Assembly: GCF_002018875.1 (NCBI RefSeq)
Contig: NZ_MVOL01000002.1
Coordinates: 558,001-622,000, forward strand
Length of the DNA: 64,000 bases
Reading direction: 5' to 3'
From: Pseudomonas sp. MF4836
GTDB taxonomy: Bacteria; Pseudomonadota; Gammaproteobacteria; Pseudomonadales; Pseudomonadaceae
Shown: positions 17,279-28,734 of the stretch, piece after piece
Layout: every line of letters begins with the position of its first letter
Numbering within the stretch: position 1 is the first letter of the stretch
The notes under the pieces: generated by a model
The model's database searches: none
The model's input: the letters and a program-made list of their open reading frames with translations, nothing else
Told to the model about the DNA's origin: nothing
Program-made: the position numbers and the translations under genes

Positions 17279-18673
17279 ATGAACGATATCTCCGCTCCCG
17301 AGCAATACGATCTGCAAACCGCTGCCCTGAAGGTGCCGCCGCATTCCATCGAGGCCGAGCAGGCCGTGCTCGGTGGTCTGATGCTGGACAACAACGCCTG
17401 GGAACGCGTGCTCGATCAAGTATCGGATGGCGATTTCTATCGACATGACCACCGCCTGATCTTCCGTGCGATCGCCAAGCTGGCCGATCAGAACATGCCG
17501 ATCGATGTGGTGACCCTGTCCGAGCAATTGGACAAGGAAGGTCAGACCTCGCAAGTGGGTGGCCTGGGCTATCTGGGCGAGCTGGCGAAAAATACCCCGT
17601 CGGTGGCCAACATCAAGGCCTATGCCGCGATCGTGCGCGAGCGTGCGACCCTGCGCCAACTGATCGGCATCAGCACCGAAATCGCCGACAGCGCCTTCAA
17701 CCCCGAAGGGCGCACCGCCGCCGAGATCCTCGACGAGGCCGAGCGGCAGATCTTCCAGATCGCCGAGGCCCGGCCGAAAACCGGCGGTCCGGTCAGCGTC
17801 AATGACCTGCTGACCAAGGCCATCGACCGCATCGACACCCTGTTCAACACCGACAACGCGATTACCGGCCTGTCCACCGGCTACACCGACCTCGACGAGA
17901 AGACCAGTGGCCTGCAGCCGTCCGACTTGATCATCGTCGCCGGCCGTCCATCCATGGGTAAAACCACCTTTGCGATGAACCTGGTGGAAAACGCCGTACT
18001 GCGCAGTGACAAGTGTGTACTGGTCTACTCCCTGGAGATGCCAGGCGAATCGCTGATCATGCGTATGTTGTCGTCCCTGGGGCGGATCGATCAAACCAAG
18101 GTCCGGGCCGGCCGCCTGGACGACGACGATTGGCCGCGCCTGACTTCGGCGGTCAATCTGCTCAACGATCGCAAGTTGTTCATCGACGATACGGCCGGTA
18201 TCAGCCCCTCGGAAATGCGTGCGCGGACCCGACGCCTGGTGCGTGAGCACGGCGAAGTCGCGCTGATCATGATCGACTACCTGCAGTTGATGCAGATCCC
18301 GGGTTCGGGTGGCGATAACCGGACCAACGAGATTTCGGAAATCTCTCGCTCCCTGAAAGCCCTGGCCAAAGAGTTCAACTGCCCGGTGGTGGCGCTGTCG
18401 CAGCTCAACCGCTCCCTGGAGCAACGCCCGAACAAGCGCCCGATCAACTCCGACTTGCGGGAATCCGGAGCCATCGAGCAGGATGCCGACGTCATCATGT
18501 TCGTGTACCGGGACGAGGTGTACCACCCGGAAACCGAGCACAAGGGCATCGCCGAGATCATTATCGGCAAGCAGCGGAACGGTCCGATCGGTACCTCGCG
18601 ACTGGCGTTTATCGGCAAGTACACCCGCTTCGAAAACCTGGCCCCAGGCAGCTACAACTTCGACGACGAGTAA
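17279..18673 (+). CDS. dnaB: Replicative DNA helicase DnaB
   Basis: 464 residues. The N-terminal domain (PPHSIEAEQAVLGGLMLDNN) binds primase, and the RecA-like C-terminal ATPase has Walker A GRPSMGKTTFA at about residues 222-232, Walker B-like LIMIDYLQLM and the ALSQLNRSLEQR motif. It unwinds DNA ahead of the fork. I chose ATG at 17279 (MNDISAPEQYDLQ), matching other pseudomonads; a GTG at 17273 is in frame two codons earlier. No intein is present. Confidence 0.97.
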   Translation: MNDISAPEQYDLQTAALKVPPHSIEAEQAVLGGLMLDNNAWERVLDQVSDGDFYRHDHRLIFRAIAKLADQNMPIDVVTLSEQLDKEGQTSQVGGLGYLGELAKNTPSVANIKAYAAIVRERATLRQLIGISTEIADSAFNPEGRTAAEILDEAERQIFQIAEARPKTGGPVSVNDLLTKAIDRIDTLFNTDNAITGLSTGYTDLDEKTSGLQPSDLIIVAGRPSMGKTTFAMNLVENAVLRSDKCVLVYSLEMPGESLIMRMLSSLGRIDQTKVRAGRLDDDDWPRLTSAVNLLNDRKLFIDDTAGISPSEMRARTRRLVREHGEVALIMIDYLQLMQIPGSGGDNRTNEISEISRSLKALAKEFNCPVVALSQLNRSLEQRPNKRPINSDLRESGAIEQDADVIMFVYRDEVYHPETEHKGIAEIIIGKQRNGPIGTSRLAFIGKYTRFENLAPGSYNFDDE

Positions 18674-18813
18674 GCCCGCCGGAGCTTCAGGCTCCCGGCG
18701 GCAGGTCCTAAGCCCGGCGCTGATATTTCCGACCGTTGCAGTCGGAATTGGTCATTTTTTGTGCTATATTCCGCGCCCGCGAAATTCAATGAAAGCCAAC
18801 ACCGGTTATCGAC

Positions 18814-21120
<2,307 letters not shown>

Positions 21121-21126
21121 GCGCAA

Positions 21127-21150
21127 CGCCAGCCTCAGGGCTGGCGTTTT
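21127..21150 (+). terminator. Terminator after ygiQ
   Basis: CGCCAGCC-TCAG-GGCTGGCG followed by TTTT, 6 bases after the stop. A clear rho-independent terminator that separates ygiQ from the toxin-like pair. Confidence 0.9.
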
Positions 21151-21305
21151 GCATTCCGGCGAAACATTTTGCCGCGCTGCCGGTCTTAAAAGTCCTGCCG
21201 GCTTTGTTAAGGTGGCGCCAGCCTGCACCGCCGAGGTGCCCGAGGCAGCTGCCAGCTGACGCATGGCAGGCCGACTTTTCACCCATGAGATCAAGGACGA
21301 ATCCC

Positions 21306-22256
21306 GTGACCATCGCTTTAGACGAAGTGATCGGAGACCTGCGCCTGACGCAGGTTCTTGCCCGCCAGCGGATCGAAAGCCAGATCAACCTGCCGCGGCT
21401 GTTTGCCGCCATCGATACCGACCCCTCGATTGCCGGCGCCGGGGTGGTGTACATCGATGCAGACTTCAATGTGATCACCCTGCGCGAATTTCGGCCGATC
21501 TGCAGCATCCGGCCCAAACGGCTGATTCTGCGGGAGGCCAAGCGCTACATCGCGCCCCAGCAGTTTGTCGACCAGGTGAAGAACAACCCGCGGGAGTCGC
21601 GGCTGGCCAGTGAGTCCTTCAACACCACCCTGGCCTGCACGGCCGCGGTGATCGGCTGGGTGGTGGTGTTCAGTGGCAGCATTGCCGTGCCTTTCACCGC
21701 CGGCGCCAGTGCCTGGCTGGTGGTGCTGGGGGCTTCGGCAGCGATGGCCGGCACCGCTCAATGCGTGATCGGGGGTGTGCGGGTGGCCAACGAGATCCAG
21801 GACCCGGCGGCCAACGACCGCATGGACGATGCCGAGTGGTACAACGTCGTCTCGCCGATTCTCGATGGCATTTCCCTGGTGGGGGTCGGTGGATCAGCGC
21901 TGACCACCTACAGGCTGCTCAAGGCCAGCAAAGCGGCCAACGCCGGCAGAAGCTGGACGCAGTTGCTCAAGGGCCTCAACCGCCAGGAACGGGCCAAGTT
22001 GACCAACGAGCTGTTGAGCCTGCGGGACCCGAGCCTGACCGCCAAACTGTTGAAGCTGCGCCAGCGTGCCGGTGTCTTGCCCAAGCGCTATTCGACAACG
22101 CAGATCAGTCACGCGACCCTGACCCAGATGCAGGATGCCCTCGGCGCCACGCTGAGTACCGGCGGCAGCCTTAGATCCGGCAACATCAAAGCGGCGAAAG
22201 AATACGTGGTGCAAAAAGCCATCGCGCTGGGTCTCTACGAGGAGTTCGACGAATGA
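21306..22256 (+). CDS. Unrecognised protein with a Gly/Ala-rich membrane hairpin; toxin-like
   Basis: 316 residues from the GTG at 21306, which has AAGGA 8 bases upstream; the longer frame from 21204 has no ribosome site. No signal peptide. A soluble N-terminal region of about 105 residues is followed by two adjacent hydrophobic segments at about 106-156 (ACTAAVIGWVVVFSGSIAV, then AWLVVLGASAAMAGTAQCVI) rich in Gly and Ala. A charged helical C-terminus follows. This glycine-zipper hairpin layout resembles pore-forming colicin or T6SS effectors. It overlaps a four-TM protein by 4 bases, a pattern seen in membrane toxin/immunity pairs. Function is inferred only, with no named family recognised. 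Confidence 0.45.
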   Translation: MTIALDEVIGDLRLTQVLARQRIESQINLPRLFAAIDTDPSIAGAGVVYIDADFNVITLREFRPICSIRPKRLILREAKRYIAPQQFVDQVKNNPRESRLASESFNTTLACTAAVIGWVVVFSGSIAVPFTAGASAWLVVLGASAAMAGTAQCVIGGVRVANEIQDPAANDRMDDAEWYNVVSPILDGISLVGVGGSALTTYRLLKASKAANAGRSWTQLLKGLNRQERAKLTNELLSLRDPSLTAKLLKLRQRAGVLPKRYSTTQISHATLTQMQDALGATLSTGGSLRSGNIKAAKEYVVQKAIALGLYEEFDE

Positions 22257-22714
22257 TTGGCGGTGGCCGGACGGTGGATTTTCTTGCGCGTTATTTTCCG
22301 ACCTTCATGCTCACGATCCTGCTCGGCTGCTTCAGTGGCTCGATCCTGCTGTCCCTGGCCGGCACCACCTATTGGCGCATGCTGGAGCCTTCGCGCAGTA
22401 CCGATAATGTCGGGCTCGGCATGTTGGTGCTGGTGACGCTGCTGGTGTTCGGCAACCTGATGATTGTGCGCGGGCGGGAATGGGCGGCGTGGCTGGTGGC
22501 GGGGTATTTCCTGCTGTGCCTGGCGGCGCTGGTGCCGATGTACCGGTATGGGCCGCACCCGGGCCTGTATGGCTTTGCGCTGTTGCTGCCATTGCTCGGC
22601 CTGTTGTTACTCAACAGCCGACGCCATCGGGAGATGCGCAAGCAGCTTGTGCAGATTCGCCACGAACGCCAGCGCATCAAGCGTGAGGCCAAGGGACCGG
22701 GCAAGCGCGGGTGA
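22253..22714 (+). CDS. Small four-TM membrane protein, possible immunity partner
   Basis: 153 residues with hydrophobic segments at about 13-36, 53-71, 76-95 and 103-120, then a very basic cytoplasmic tail (RRHREMRKQLVQIRHERQR). Starts inside the stop of the upstream gene (ATGA), so the two are made together. Small polytopic inner-membrane proteins of this size commonly protect against pore-forming effectors. No family recognised. Confidence 0.5.
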   Translation: MIGGGRTVDFLARYFPTFMLTILLGCFSGSILLSLAGTTYWRMLEPSRSTDNVGLGMLVLVTLLVFGNLMIVRGREWAAWLVAGYFLLCLAALVPMYRYGPHPGLYGFALLLPLLGLLLLNSRRHREMRKQLVQIRHERQRIKREAKGPGKRG

Positions 22715-22830
22715 GGTATCGCACCGTGCCTGCCGCATTTGTGTGCAACCCTTGCACGGCAATGCAGGCACTGCGCGGTTTTGGTGCTGTACTGCGTTGA
22801 GTCACAGTGGAAAGCGTTGGCGGGGCGGGA

Positions 22831-22846
22831 TGGCATAAGTCTTGCG
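22831..22846 (+). promoter_or_regulatory. Sigma54 promoter of the transglutaminase/ATP-grasp cluster
   Basis: TGGCAT-AAGTC-TTGCG: GG and GC are correctly spaced with one mismatch in the -24 box. It is 38 bases upstream of the GTG of the first gene. A perfect palindrome GTGCAA-CCC-TTGCAC at 22743-22757 lies about 90 bases further up and could be the activator site, but its sequence does not match the NtrC consensus well. Confidence 0.65.
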
Positions 22847-22884
22847 CGCTTTCTTTCACCGCCCAGGCTCGCAGGAGGCACGCC

Positions 22885-25800
22885 GTGTCGATCCATGTCG
22901 CATTGCACCATGTCACGCATTACCGCTACGACCGCGCGGTCGAACTCGGCCCGCAGATCGTGCGCCTGCGCCCGGCCGCCCACAGCCGGACGCGGATTCT
23001 CTCCTATGCGCTGAAGGTTTTGCCTGAGCAGCACTTTATCAACTGGCAGCAGGACCCCCAGGGCAACTACCTGGCACGCCTGGTGTTCCCGGAAAAAACC
23101 AGCGAGCTGCGGATCGAGGTCGATCTGCTGGCCGAGATGGCGGTGTTCAACCCGTTCGACTTTTTCCTTGAGCCCTACGCCGAGCAAATCCCCTTTGTCT
23201 ACGCCGCCGACGAACAGCGCGAGCTGGCGCCGTATCTGGAAACCTTGCCGCTGACCCCGAAATTCCAGGCCTACCTGGACGGCATCGACCGCACGCCACT
23301 GCCGGCAGTGGATTTCCTGGTGGCCCTCAACCAGCGCCTGAGCGAAGACATCGGCTACCTGATCCGCATGGAACCCGGGGTCCAGACCCCGGAGCAGACC
23401 CTGGCCAACGCCTCGGGCTCCTGCCGCGACTCGGCTTGGCTGCTGGTCCAGTTGCTGCGCAACCTGGGGCTGGCGGCGAGATTCGTCTCGGGCTACCTGA
23501 TTCAACTGACCGCGGATGTAAAGGCCCTCGATGGCCCCTCCGGCACCGAGGTCGACTTCACCGACCTGCATGCCTGGTGCGAAGTCTATTTGCCGGGTGC
23601 GGGCTGGATCGGCCTGGATGCCACCTCCGGGCTGTTTGCCGGCGAAGGGCACATTCCGTTGGCGTGCAGCCCCGATCCGTCCTCTGCGGCGCCTATCAGC
23701 GGCCTGGTGGAGCCTTGCGAGTGCGAATTCACCCACGAAATGTCGGTTGAGCGGATCTGGGAAGCCCCTCGGGTCACCAAGCCCTACACCGAAGAGCAGT
23801 GGCTGGCGATCCAGACCCTGGGGCGGCAGATTGACGCCGACCTGCTGCAAGGCGATGTGCGCCTGACCATGGGCGGCGAGCCGACCTTTGTCTCGATCGA
23901 CGACCCGGACGGTGCCGAGTGGAACACCGCAGCCCTGGGTGCCGACAAGCGACGGCTGTCCGCCGAGTTGTTCCAGCGCATGCGCAATCACTACGCGCCC
24001 AAGGGCCTGGTGCATTTCGGCCAGGGCAAGTGGTACCCCGGCGAGCAACTGCCGCGGTGGTCGTTGAACTGCTACTGGCGGCGGGACGGTGTGCCGATCT
24101 GGCACAACAGCGCCTTGATCGCCGATGAGCATCAGGACTATGGCGCCGATGGCCTGCTGGCTGGACGTTTTCTGGCGAGTGTCGCCGAGCGCCTGAAGCT
24201 GCCGGCGCGCTTCGTGTTTGCGGCTTACGAAGACAATTTCTACTACCTGTGGCGCGAGGGCGCCTTGCCATCCAACGTCACCGCCGAAGATTCGCGCCTG
24301 GACGATGCCCTGGAACGCGCGCGGCTGCATAAGGTGTTCAGCCAGGGCCTGGACAAGGTCATCGGCCAGGTCTTGCCCCTGGCGCGCACGGCCAAGGGCG
24401 ACCAGTGGCAGAGCGGCCGCTGGTACCTGCGCGACAGTCACTGCCGGCTGATTCCCGGGGATTCGCCCCTGGGATATCGCCTGCCCCTGGGGTCCCAACC
24501 CTGGGTCAAGGCAGCGGAGTACCCGTTCATTCACCCGACCGACCCCAACCAGGAGTTCGCCGAGCTGCCCGGCAGCCAGCAATTGCACAGCCATGGCGAA
24601 CCGTCTCCCGTGGATGAGCGGGTGCCGGCCATCGATGAGTCCGCCGACTGGCTGACCCGCACTGCGCTCTGCGCCGAGGCGCGTGAGGGGCGTCTTTATC
24701 TGTTTATGCCGCCGCTGGAGCGAGTGGAGGATTACCTGGAGCTGGTGAGCGCCATCGAAGCCACCGCCGAGGAGTTGCACAGCCCGGTGTTGCTGGAAGG
24801 GTACGAGCCGCCCAGCGATCCGCGCCTGAGCAACTTCAGGGTCACCCCGGACCCGGGTGTGATCGAGGTCAACGTGCAGCCTTCGGCCAGTTGGGACGAG
24901 TTGGTGGAGCGCACCGAGTTTCTCTACGAAGAGGCGCGGCAGAACCGCCTGACCACCGAGAAATTCATGATCGACGGGCGCCACACCGGTACCGGTGGCG
25001 GCAACCACTTCGTCCTCGGCGGCGCGACCCCAGCGGACTCGCCCTTCCTGCGGCGCCCGGACCTGCTGCGCAGCCTCATCAGTTACTGGCACAACCACCC
25101 CTCGTTGTCCTACCTGTTTTCCGGGTTGTTTATCGGGCCGACCTCCCAGGCGCCCCGGGTCGACGAGGCGCGCAACGATGCCTTGTACGAGCTGGAAATC
25201 GCCTTCGCGCAAATGCCCGAACCAGGCCAGGAGTGCGCGCCGTGGCTGGTGGACCGGCTGCTGCGCAACCTGCTGATCGACGTCACCGGCAATACCCACC
25301 GGGCCGAGTTCTGCATCGACAAACTGTATTCGCCGGATGGTGCCACCGGACGCCTGGGGCTGCTGGAGCTGCGGGCCTTCGAGATGCCGCCCCATGCGCG
25401 CATGAGCCTGGCCCAGCAACTGCTGCTGCGGGCCCTGGTGGCGCGCTTCTGGCGCGAACCTTATGCGCCGGCCAAGCTGGCGCGCTGGGGCACCGAGCTG
25501 CATGACCGCTTTATGCTGCCGCACTTTATCGAGCAGGACTTCGCCGACGTCATTGTCGAGCTCAATGCGGCCGGCTACGGGCTGCGCGCCGAATGGTTTG
25601 CCGCGCACCTGGAGTTTCGATTCCCGAAGGTGGGGGATTACGCGGTCAGCGGTATCGAGCTGGAACTGCGCCAGGCCCTGGAACCCTGGCATGTGCTGGG
25701 GGAAGAGGGCACGGCCGGCGGCACGGTGCGTTACGTCGACTCCTCGCTGGAGCGCCTGCAGGTCAAGCTCAGTGGCCTGGCACCGCAACGCTACATCCTG

Positions 25801-26160
25801 ACCTGCAACGGGGTGGCGGTGCCGTTGCAGCCAACCGGCCGGGTCGGTGAGTTTGTCGCTGGCGTGCGCTATCGCGCCTGGCAGCCGGCCAACTGTCTGC
25901 AACCGACCATCCCGGTGCATGCGCCGCTGGTGTTCGACCTGCTCGACACCTGGATGCAGCGCTCCCTGGGCGGTTGCCAGTACCACGTCGCGCACCCGGG
26001 CGGGCGGAACTACGACAGCCTGCCGGTCAACGCCAATGAGGCGGAAAGCCGGCGCATGGCGCGCTTTTTCCGCCTGGGCCACACCCCGGGAACCTTGCCC
26101 GTGCCGAGCTTGAGCATCAACGACGAGTTGCCGATGACGCTCGATTTACGACGCTTCTAA
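22885..26160 (+). CDS. Transglutaminase-like / DUF2126 protein
   Basis: 1091 residues, starting at GTG with AGGAGG 6 bases before it. The N-terminal third is a transglutaminase-like domain with a Bact_transglu_N segment and the catalytic triad Cys180 (GSCRDSAWLLVQLLRNLGL), His229 (DLHAWCEV) and Asp245 (IGLDATSG). The rest is the DUF2126 region. First gene of a three-gene set with an ATP-grasp/alpha-E protein and a second transglutaminase-like protein. Comparative work on amidoligases has proposed that such clusters build or cut isopeptide-like bonds. The substrate is unknown. Confidence 0.88.
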   Translation: MSIHVALHHVTHYRYDRAVELGPQIVRLRPAAHSRTRILSYALKVLPEQHFINWQQDPQGNYLARLVFPEKTSELRIEVDLLAEMAVFNPFDFFLEPYAEQIPFVYAADEQRELAPYLETLPLTPKFQAYLDGIDRTPLPAVDFLVALNQRLSEDIGYLIRMEPGVQTPEQTLANASGSCRDSAWLLVQLLRNLGLAARFVSGYLIQLTADVKALDGPSGTEVDFTDLHAWCEVYLPGAGWIGLDATSGLFAGEGHIPLACSPDPSSAAPISGLVEPCECEFTHEMSVERIWEAPRVTKPYTEEQWLAIQTLGRQIDADLLQGDVRLTMGGEPTFVSIDDPDGAEWNTAALGADKRRLSAELFQRMRNHYAPKGLVHFGQGKWYPGEQLPRWSLNCYWRRDGVPIWHNSALIADEHQDYGADGLLAGRFLASVAERLKLPARFVFAAYEDNFYYLWREGALPSNVTAEDSRLDDALERARLHKVFSQGLDKVIGQVLPLARTAKGDQWQSGRWYLRDSHCRLIPGDSPLGYRLPLGSQPWVKAAEYPFIHPTDPNQEFAELPGSQQLHSHGEPSPVDERVPAIDESADWLTRTALCAEAREGRLYLFMPPLERVEDYLELVSAIEATAEELHSPVLLEGYEPPSDPRLSNFRVTPDPGVIEVNVQPSASWDELVERTEFLYEEARQNRLTTEKFMIDGRHTGTGGGNHFVLGGATPADSPFLRRPDLLRSLISYWHNHPSLSYLFSGLFIGPTSQAPRVDEARNDALYELEIAFAQMPEPGQECAPWLVDRLLRNLLIDVTGNTHRAEFCIDKLYSPDGATGRLGLLELRAFEMPPHARMSLAQQLLLRALVARFWREPYAPAKLARWGTELHDRFMLPHFIEQDFADVIVELNAAGYGLRAEWFAAHLEFRFPKVGDYAVSGIELELRQALEPWHVLGEEGTAGGTVRYVDSSLERLQVKLSGLAPQRYILTCNGVAVPLQPTGRVGEFVAGVRYRAWQPANCLQPTIPVHAPLVFDLLDTWMQRSLGGCQYHVAHPGGRNYDSLPVNANEAESRRMARFFRLGHTPGTLPVPSLSINDELPMTLDLRRF

Positions 26161-26247
26161 AGCAGACGCGACGTCCGGAGGATTCGAATATCCGGGCGTC
26201 ATGTGTCTGCGTTAATCTGACGGTCCTTGCTGTCTGCCGAGTTTTCC

Positions 26248-28734
26248 ATGCCCGACCTGCTTGCCCGCTACCCGCTGACGGCGGGTACTTACCATGAACT
26301 GCTGGACGACAGCGGTGCGGTCCGGCCGCACTGGCAGCGCCTGCTCGAGCAATTGCAACGCAGCACGCCGACGCAGTTGGCCCAGCGCCAGGCGCTGCTG
26401 ACCCGGCAAATTCACGAGAACGGCGTCACCTATAACGTCTACGCCGATCCCAAGGGCGCCGACCGGCCCTGGGAGCTGGACTTGCTGCCCCATGTGATCC
26501 CTGCGGACGAGTGGCAGCATTTGTCGGCCGGGATCGCCCAGCGTGCGCGCCTGCTCAACGCCGTGCTGGCCGACCTCTACGGGCCGCAGCGCCTGATCAG
26601 CGAAGGCCTGCTGCCGGCTGAGCTGGTGTTTGGCCATAACAATTTCCTGTGGCCGTGCCAGGGTATCCAGCCACCTGACGGCGCCTTCCTGCACCTGTAC
26701 GCGGTGGATCTGGCGCGCACCCCCGATGGCCGCTGGTGGGTCACCGCCGACCGCACCCAGGCGCCCTCCGGCGCCGGTTATGCCCTGGAAAACCGGATGA
26801 TCGTGTCCCGGGCCTTTCCCGATCTGTACCGGGACCTGCAAGTGCAGCACCTGGCCGGGTTCTTCCGCACCTTGCAGGAAACCCTGGCCCGCCAGGCTCC
26901 GCGAGACGAGGAAGCGCCACTGATCGTGCTGCTGACGCCGGGGCGCTTCAATGAAAGCTATTTCGAACACCTGTACCTGGCGCGGCAGCTGGGCTACCCC
27001 CTGGTCGAGGGCGGCGACCTGACCGTGCGCGATGCCACGGTCTACCTGAAAACCCTCAGCGGGCTGCGCCGGGTGCACGCCATCATGCGCCGCCTGGACG
27101 ATGACTTCTGCGACCCGCTGGAGCTGCGCACCGACTCGGCGCTCGGCGTGCCCGGGCTGCTGGAGGTGGTGCGTCAGGGCCGGGTGCTGGTGGCCAATGC
27201 CCTGGGCAGCGGGGTGCTGGAGTCTCCGGGGCTGCTCGGCTTCCTGCCGAAGATCAACCAATACCTGTTCGGCGAAGAGCTGATATTGCCGTCGGTGGCC
27301 ACCTGGTGGTGCGGCGAGGCGCCGGTGCTGGCCCAGGCCCTGGAGAAAATGCCGGAGCTGCTGATCAAGCCGGCGTTTCCCTCGCAAAGCTTCGCGCCGC
27401 TGTTCGGCCGCGACCTGACCCCAGAGCAGCGCGTGGCGTTGGCCGAGCGGATGCGGGCGCGGCCCTATGCCTATGTCGCCCAGGAGTTGGCGCAGCTGTC
27501 CCAGGCGCCGATCTGGCAGGCCGACGACGGCCAGTTGCAGCCCCGTGCGATCGGCATGCGGGTCTACGCCGTGGCCAGTGCCGATGGCTATCGGGTGTTG
27601 CCCGGGGGCTTGACCCGGGTCGCCGCCGAGGCGGATGCCGAAGTGGTGTCGATGCAGCGCGGTGGCGCGAGCAAGGACACCTGGGTGCTTGGCGAGCGGG
27701 CGCCCAGCGGCGAGCAGTGGAAGGGCCAGCGCAGCATTGGCGTGTACGACCTGGTGCGGCGCGATCCGTACCTGCCGTCGCGGGTGGTGGAGAACCTGTT
27801 CTGGTTTGGCCGTTATTGCGAGCGTTGCGATGACAGCGCGCGGCTGTTGCGGATCATGCTCGCGCGCTACGTTGACGGCGATGACCCACAGGCCTTGCAG
27901 GCCGCCGTCGACCTGGGCGAAAGCCTGATGCTGCTGCCGGATGAAGGTGAGCTGCCGGAGCGCTTGCTGGCGGCGCTGCTGGGTGACGACTGGTCGTTCA
28001 GCCTGCGGTCCAATCTGCAACGCTTGCAGTGGGCGGCGTCCCAGGTGCGCGGCAAGCTGTCCCGGGAAAACTGGCAGGCCCTGGTGGAGTTGCAGCGCGA
28101 AGCGCTGGAGCTGGACACCGAGGAGCCGGACTTTGGCGAGCTGCTGGACTTTCTCAACCGCTTGGTGATGTCCCTGGCGGCGCTGTCCGGGTTTGCCCTG
28201 GACGACATGACCCGCGACGAGGGCTGGCGCTTCCTGATGATCGGCCGGCGCATCGAGCGCCTGCAGTTTCTCAGCGCCAGCCTTGCCGCATTCCTGCGTG
28301 GCACTGGCGCGTTCGATCAGGCCGGGCTGGAGTGGCTGCTGGAGCTGGGCAACAGCAGCATCACCTACCGCTCGCGCTACCTGGCGGTGGCGCAGTTGAT
28401 CCCGGTGCTCGACTTGCTGCTGCTGGATGAGCAGAACCCGCACGCCGTGCTGTTCCAGTTGAAACTGGTGACCCGCACCCTGAAGCGCTTGAACGATGAC
28501 TTCGGTGCCCCCCGCGAAGCCGGCCTGCCCAAACTGGTGGAGCGCCTGTCGCGTTTTGACCTGGGCTGCCTGGAAAACTCCCTGTTTGGCGAAGCCAGCG
28601 TGCACGCCGCCATCGATGGCCTGGCCGACCTGTTGCAGGAGATCGCCGATGCCAGTAGCCAGGTGTCCGATCGCCTGGCCTTGCGCCATTTCGCCCATGT
28701 CGACGATGTCAGCCAACAAACGGTGTCTGTCTGA
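26248..28734 (+). CDS. Circularly permuted ATP-grasp fused to alpha-E domain (DUF404/407-DUF403)
   Basis: 828 residues from ATG 26248; an in-frame non-ATG start lies 7 codons earlier. The N-terminal about 480 residues form a circularly permuted ATP-grasp (for example GVTYNVYADPKGADRPWELD, and the DFCDPLELR region), a fold that makes amide bonds using ATP. From about residue 505 an alpha-E helical domain follows (SRVVENLFWFGRYCERCDDS). In many genomes these are two genes; here they are one. The stop overlaps the next start (TGATG). Confidence 0.88.
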   Translation: MPDLLARYPLTAGTYHELLDDSGAVRPHWQRLLEQLQRSTPTQLAQRQALLTRQIHENGVTYNVYADPKGADRPWELDLLPHVIPADEWQHLSAGIAQRARLLNAVLADLYGPQRLISEGLLPAELVFGHNNFLWPCQGIQPPDGAFLHLYAVDLARTPDGRWWVTADRTQAPSGAGYALENRMIVSRAFPDLYRDLQVQHLAGFFRTLQETLARQAPRDEEAPLIVLLTPGRFNESYFEHLYLARQLGYPLVEGGDLTVRDATVYLKTLSGLRRVHAIMRRLDDDFCDPLELRTDSALGVPGLLEVVRQGRVLVANALGSGVLESPGLLGFLPKINQYLFGEELILPSVATWWCGEAPVLAQALEKMPELLIKPAFPSQSFAPLFGRDLTPEQRVALAERMRARPYAYVAQELAQLSQAPIWQADDGQLQPRAIGMRVYAVASADGYRVLPGGLTRVAAEADAEVVSMQRGGASKDTWVLGERAPSGEQWKGQRSIGVYDLVRRDPYLPSRVVENLFWFGRYCERCDDSARLLRIMLARYVDGDDPQALQAAVDLGESLMLLPDEGELPERLLAALLGDDWSFSLRSNLQRLQWAASQVRGKLSRENWQALVELQREALELDTEEPDFGELLDFLNRLVMSLAALSGFALDDMTRDEGWRFLMIGRRIERLQFLSASLAAFLRGTGAFDQAGLEWLLELGNSSITYRSRYLAVAQLIPVLDLLLLDEQNPHAVLFQLKLVTRTLKRLNDDFGAPREAGLPKLVERLSRFDLGCLENSLFGEASVHAAIDGLADLLQEIADASSQVSDRLALRHFAHVDDVSQQTVSV

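Noticed and set aside
22743-22757. Palindrome above the sigma54 promoter as an NtrC site
   Set aside because: The arms GTGCAA/TTGCAC do not fit GCACC-N5-GGTGC; an activator site is possible but unnamed.
22369-26082. 1237-codon open frame on the minus strand opposite the DUF2126 gene
   Set aside because: Shadow of the high-GC third-position bias of the real plus-strand gene. The translation is rich in Gln, Arg, His and Gly with no domain or ribosome site.
26212-28719. 835-codon minus-strand frame opposite the ATP-grasp/alpha-E gene
   Set aside because: Same cause: composition of an antisense shadow, while the plus strand gives a coherent two-domain protein.
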